Shown here: piece by piece, positions 30,605 to 32,354 of the stretch
Numbering within the stretch: position 1 is the first letter of the stretch
Layout: the number at the start of each line of letters is the position of its first letter
Origin: Streptomyces canus
Lineage (GTDB): Bacteria > Actinomycetota > Actinomycetes > Streptomycetales > Streptomycetaceae
Direction: 5' to 3'
NCBI RefSeq assembly: GCF_001514145.1
Contig: NZ_KQ948694.1
Location: 1-32,354, forward strand
DNA length: 32,354 nt
The notes under the pieces: model-generated
Seen by the model: only the letters and a program-made list of their open reading frames with translations
Database searches by the model: none
Told to the model about the DNA's origin: nothing
Program-made: the position numbers and the translations under genes

Positions 30605-30886
30605 TTACGGGATCAAAGCGTTGTAGACCTCGACCACCTTCGACTCGAACGGTGGCGCCCCGAGTTCCTGCGCGGCCGGCTTGACGTGTTCTTCGATGAA
30701 GCGCCGGAACGCGTCTTCCGACTCCCATACGTCAATGACCTGCCAGCCGCCCGTCTCGCCGGGTGCCCCGAAGTGGGCGATAAGCCCAGCGGGGGGATTC
30801 GTCGGGTCCGGGATCGCCCGGTCGAAGGTAGCCTGGTAGAGCTCCTGGTTCCAGCCTGCGGCCTTATTGACTACCAGAATCGGCAT
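30605..30886 (-). CDS. Small ABM/dabb-like monooxygenase-family protein
   Basis: A 93-aa ferredoxin-like alpha/beta protein. Motifs: PILVVNKAAGWNQELYQATF, GLIAHFGAPGETGGWQVIDV, then WESEDAFRRFIEEHVKPAAQ and a final KVVEVYNAL strand. This is the one-domain pattern of antibiotic-biosynthesis-monooxygenase-like proteins (WQVIDVWES with EDAFRRF helix), which act as dimers, often on aromatic substrates, or have no known activity. ATG 30886 has GAGG eleven bases upstream; the ATG six codons earlier is less likely. Short direct repeats GCGAGCG lie in the upstream region (about 30940). Intact, single gene. Confidence 0.8.
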   Translation of the reverse strand: MPILVVNKAAGWNQELYQATFDRAIPDPTNPPAGLIAHFGAPGETGGWQVIDVWESEDAFRRFIEEHVKPAAQELGAPPFESKVVEVYNALIP

Positions 30887-31136
30887 CTCGGCGCCTCGTT
30901 TCACGTGTGAAGATGGATGTGAACGACGCTAGATCCGAGTGCGAGCGACTGCGAGCGGTGGCGGTGGCTGCTTGCGCCGTCTGACTGATTACAGGTCTCC
31001 CGAGGTTGACCGGCAAAAGCGGAACAAGCCGGAGGACAATCGCTGTTTTCCGAGCCGAAATTCCCCTGAGTGCCACGGTGGCGTCCTACCAGCTGAAAAC
31101 ATCCAATTTCTACCAGGTGGCTGGGTCTGCATCGGG

Positions 31137-31512
31137 GTTCTTCAACTAGGGCGATGGTTGCGGTGATGCGTTTGCCGACCGGCTCGCGAGGCACCGCGAA
31201 GCTCTGGGCGACGGCCGCGACGATCTCCATGCCGTGCTGGCCGACCCGGCCGGGTTCTGCGGCCCCCGCCACCGGCAGGGCGGGGTCGCTGTCCCCGGTC
31301 ACCCTCACCCTTGCGTCGGCAACGCGAAGTTCCAACAGGGCGGGGCCGGGGCGTACTTGCGGGCGTTGGTGGCCAGTTCACTGACCACCAGCCGCGTCAT
31401 CTCCATGGCACGTGAGGAGACCGGCGCGCCGTGGTCGGTCTGGATGCGGACCAGGAAGCTGGCGGCGACATGACGCGCTTCGGCGATGCAGGAGAAGTCC
31501 CCGCCAGGGCTA
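31137..31512 (-). pseudogene. RsbW-like (HATPase_c_2) anti-sigma ATPase relic
   Basis: Two frames. First GDFSCIAEARHVAASFLVRI, then SRAMEMTRLVVSELATNARKYAP (N-box Asn in ELATNA); after a one-base loss near 31338 it continues LLELRVADARVRVTGDSDP and GRVGQHGMEIVAAVAQSF, ending REPVGKRITATIALVEEP. Streptomycetes carry dozens of such short ATP-binding proteins that regulate sigma factors or act near SpoIIE-type phosphatases. No start codon is in frame at the 5' end, because a stop lies just upstream, and the 3' stop is also lost. Confidence 0.75.
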
Positions 31513-31696
31513 TGGGCGTCTCCAGCGGGGAAGCACCATTACGTTGCCCTGTCGGGCGATCGGATGGCTGGACTGAGCCAGGGCGGGTCCGAATGCGCGG
31601 TAACCGCCGGAACCGTAATCTCGGGACGAGCGGGATGGGTCGGCCCAGGCGCAAGCCCACAAGATCCGGCACAGTGGAGTGGAAGAAGACGCCACC

Positions 31697-32255
31697 ATGA
31701 ACAAGGTCACGGCCAGTGTCGCGCTGGTCCGGGAACGGTGCTGCTCGTGGCCGGCTGCTCGGAGGGGACAGGCAAGGTCTCCAAGAGCTCGCAGACAGCC
31801 TCGAAGTCCGCGACCGTCCGGCCGGGCGGGGTCTACACGGTGACGACGACGCACGCCGACCTTCTGGCCGCCGGGCCGGACCCTCACGAGGACGTCCCGG
31901 AGAACTACGGCAAGTGGGTGTACGTCTTCAGGGGAGACCGCCTCGCCTACAGCCAGGAGAACAAGGACGCTTGCACCTGGGCGTACGGCAAGGTCACCTT
32001 CTCCGGGCCGACATTCTCCTGGGCGATCATCGAGGGCGGCTACCCCAAAGCACCGCACAAGGGCTACAACAAGCCCGGCGAATTCTTCTCCTTCGCTTTC
32101 AGTATGCGGGGCGACACCCTGAAGCTTTCACCGGCTCCCCCGCGCCGTTCCTCCTCAAACCCTGGCACCGGGTCAGCGCCACCCCTTCCGACGATTACTT
32201 CAGCCGCAACTGCCCGCCACCCGCGAAGTGGGTGACAAGCAAGGAGAGGCAGTAG
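31697..32255 (+). pseudogene. Lipoprotein of unknown function, two frameshifts
   Basis: ATG 31697 opens MNKVTASVALV. A one-base shift near 31730 is needed to reach PGTVLLVAGCSEGTGKVSKS, a perfect lipobox (VAGC). The mature part reads VRPGGVYTVTTTHADLLAAG, KWVYVFRGDRLAYSQENKDA, then WAYGKVTFSGPTFSWAIIEG. A second shift near 32120 leads to GSPAPFLLKPWHRVS and NCPPPAKWVTSKERQ with TAG at 32253. Full length would be about 185 aa. I do not recognise the family; two Cys (CTWAYG, NCPPP) could form a disulfide. Confidence 0.6.
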
Positions 32256-32354
32256 GGGTATGGGCCCAGATCATCTGGGTGCGGTGGTCGCCGAGCCGCG
32301 TAACGGGCACTCAGGCTTTTGCGCTTCGCCGTCAGCTACCTGCTGTCGGAGTAC

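Noticed and set aside
1..32354. CRISPR arrays, tRNA/rRNA genes, polyketide or peptide synthetase modules
   Set aside because: No regularly spaced repeats, no cloverleaf or rRNA sequence and no modular synthase domains were seen. FrnE and SnoaL-like genes alone do not make a biosynthetic cluster.

Overview
The window looks like a chromosome-arm or other accessory segment of a Streptomyces or close relative. GC content is very high with G/C-rich third codon positions. Several families are typical of the genus: a class F sortase, a GH43-AbfB secreted enzyme, FrnE-type DsbA, a SnoaL-like protein, RsbW-like ATPase scraps and actinobacterial insertion-sequence relics. No rRNA, tRNA or CRISPR array was found. 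About half of the recognisable genes are broken by frameshifts, nonsense codons or truncation, and relics of at least five transposase families are scattered between them. This is what one expects of a decaying subtelomeric region; homopolymer-type sequencing errors could mimic part of it.

Left part (1-8.8 kb). On the minus strand, in transcription order, lie an OmpR-type response regulator, its histidine kinase, a small secreted membrane-anchored protein and a class F sortase lipoprotein. The four genes look like one surface-sensing and surface-anchoring module. The small protein and the kinase sensor domain share a similar Lys/Ala-rich helix. Upstream is a scrap of a GH125 alpha-mannosidase cut by an IS6-family relic, itself joined to an IS256 scrap. 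On the plus strand follow a Tat-type solute-binding protein without permease genes and a NarL-type kinase/regulator pair, closed by a strong terminator-like hairpin.

Middle part (8.8-20.3 kb). This holds a truncated XRE protein, then a divergent HxlR regulator and FrnE-type DsbA oxidoreductase followed by an azoreductase relic (a likely electrophile or disulfide stress group), and a 14-helix MFS exporter. An extradiol dioxygenase and a HupE/UreJ protein have both lost their N-termini at a shared junction. Then come a SnoaL-like/TetR operon with its own operator-like palindrome, an IS5-type relic fused to a LamG relic, and an intact secreted GH43-AbfB glycosidase with a readable promoter and operator. 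A tiny membrane-protein gene with an in-frame TGA, an internally deleted 355-bp IS30-like element and an IS3 relic close this part.

Right part (20.3-32.35 kb). Intact genes are two alpha/beta hydrolases, a serine beta-lactamase-like lipoprotein, a small unknown protein, a metallo-beta-lactamase-fold hydrolase and a small ABM-like monooxygenase. Between them lie relics of an endonuclease/exonuclease/phosphatase protein, a YraQ permease, a MaoC dehydratase, a second IS5-type transposase, an RsbW-like ATPase and a lipoprotein.

The most coherent candidate for an undescribed system is the regulator-kinase-substrate-sortase module at 103-4179. All functional assignments are by reading sequence motifs; no database search was possible.
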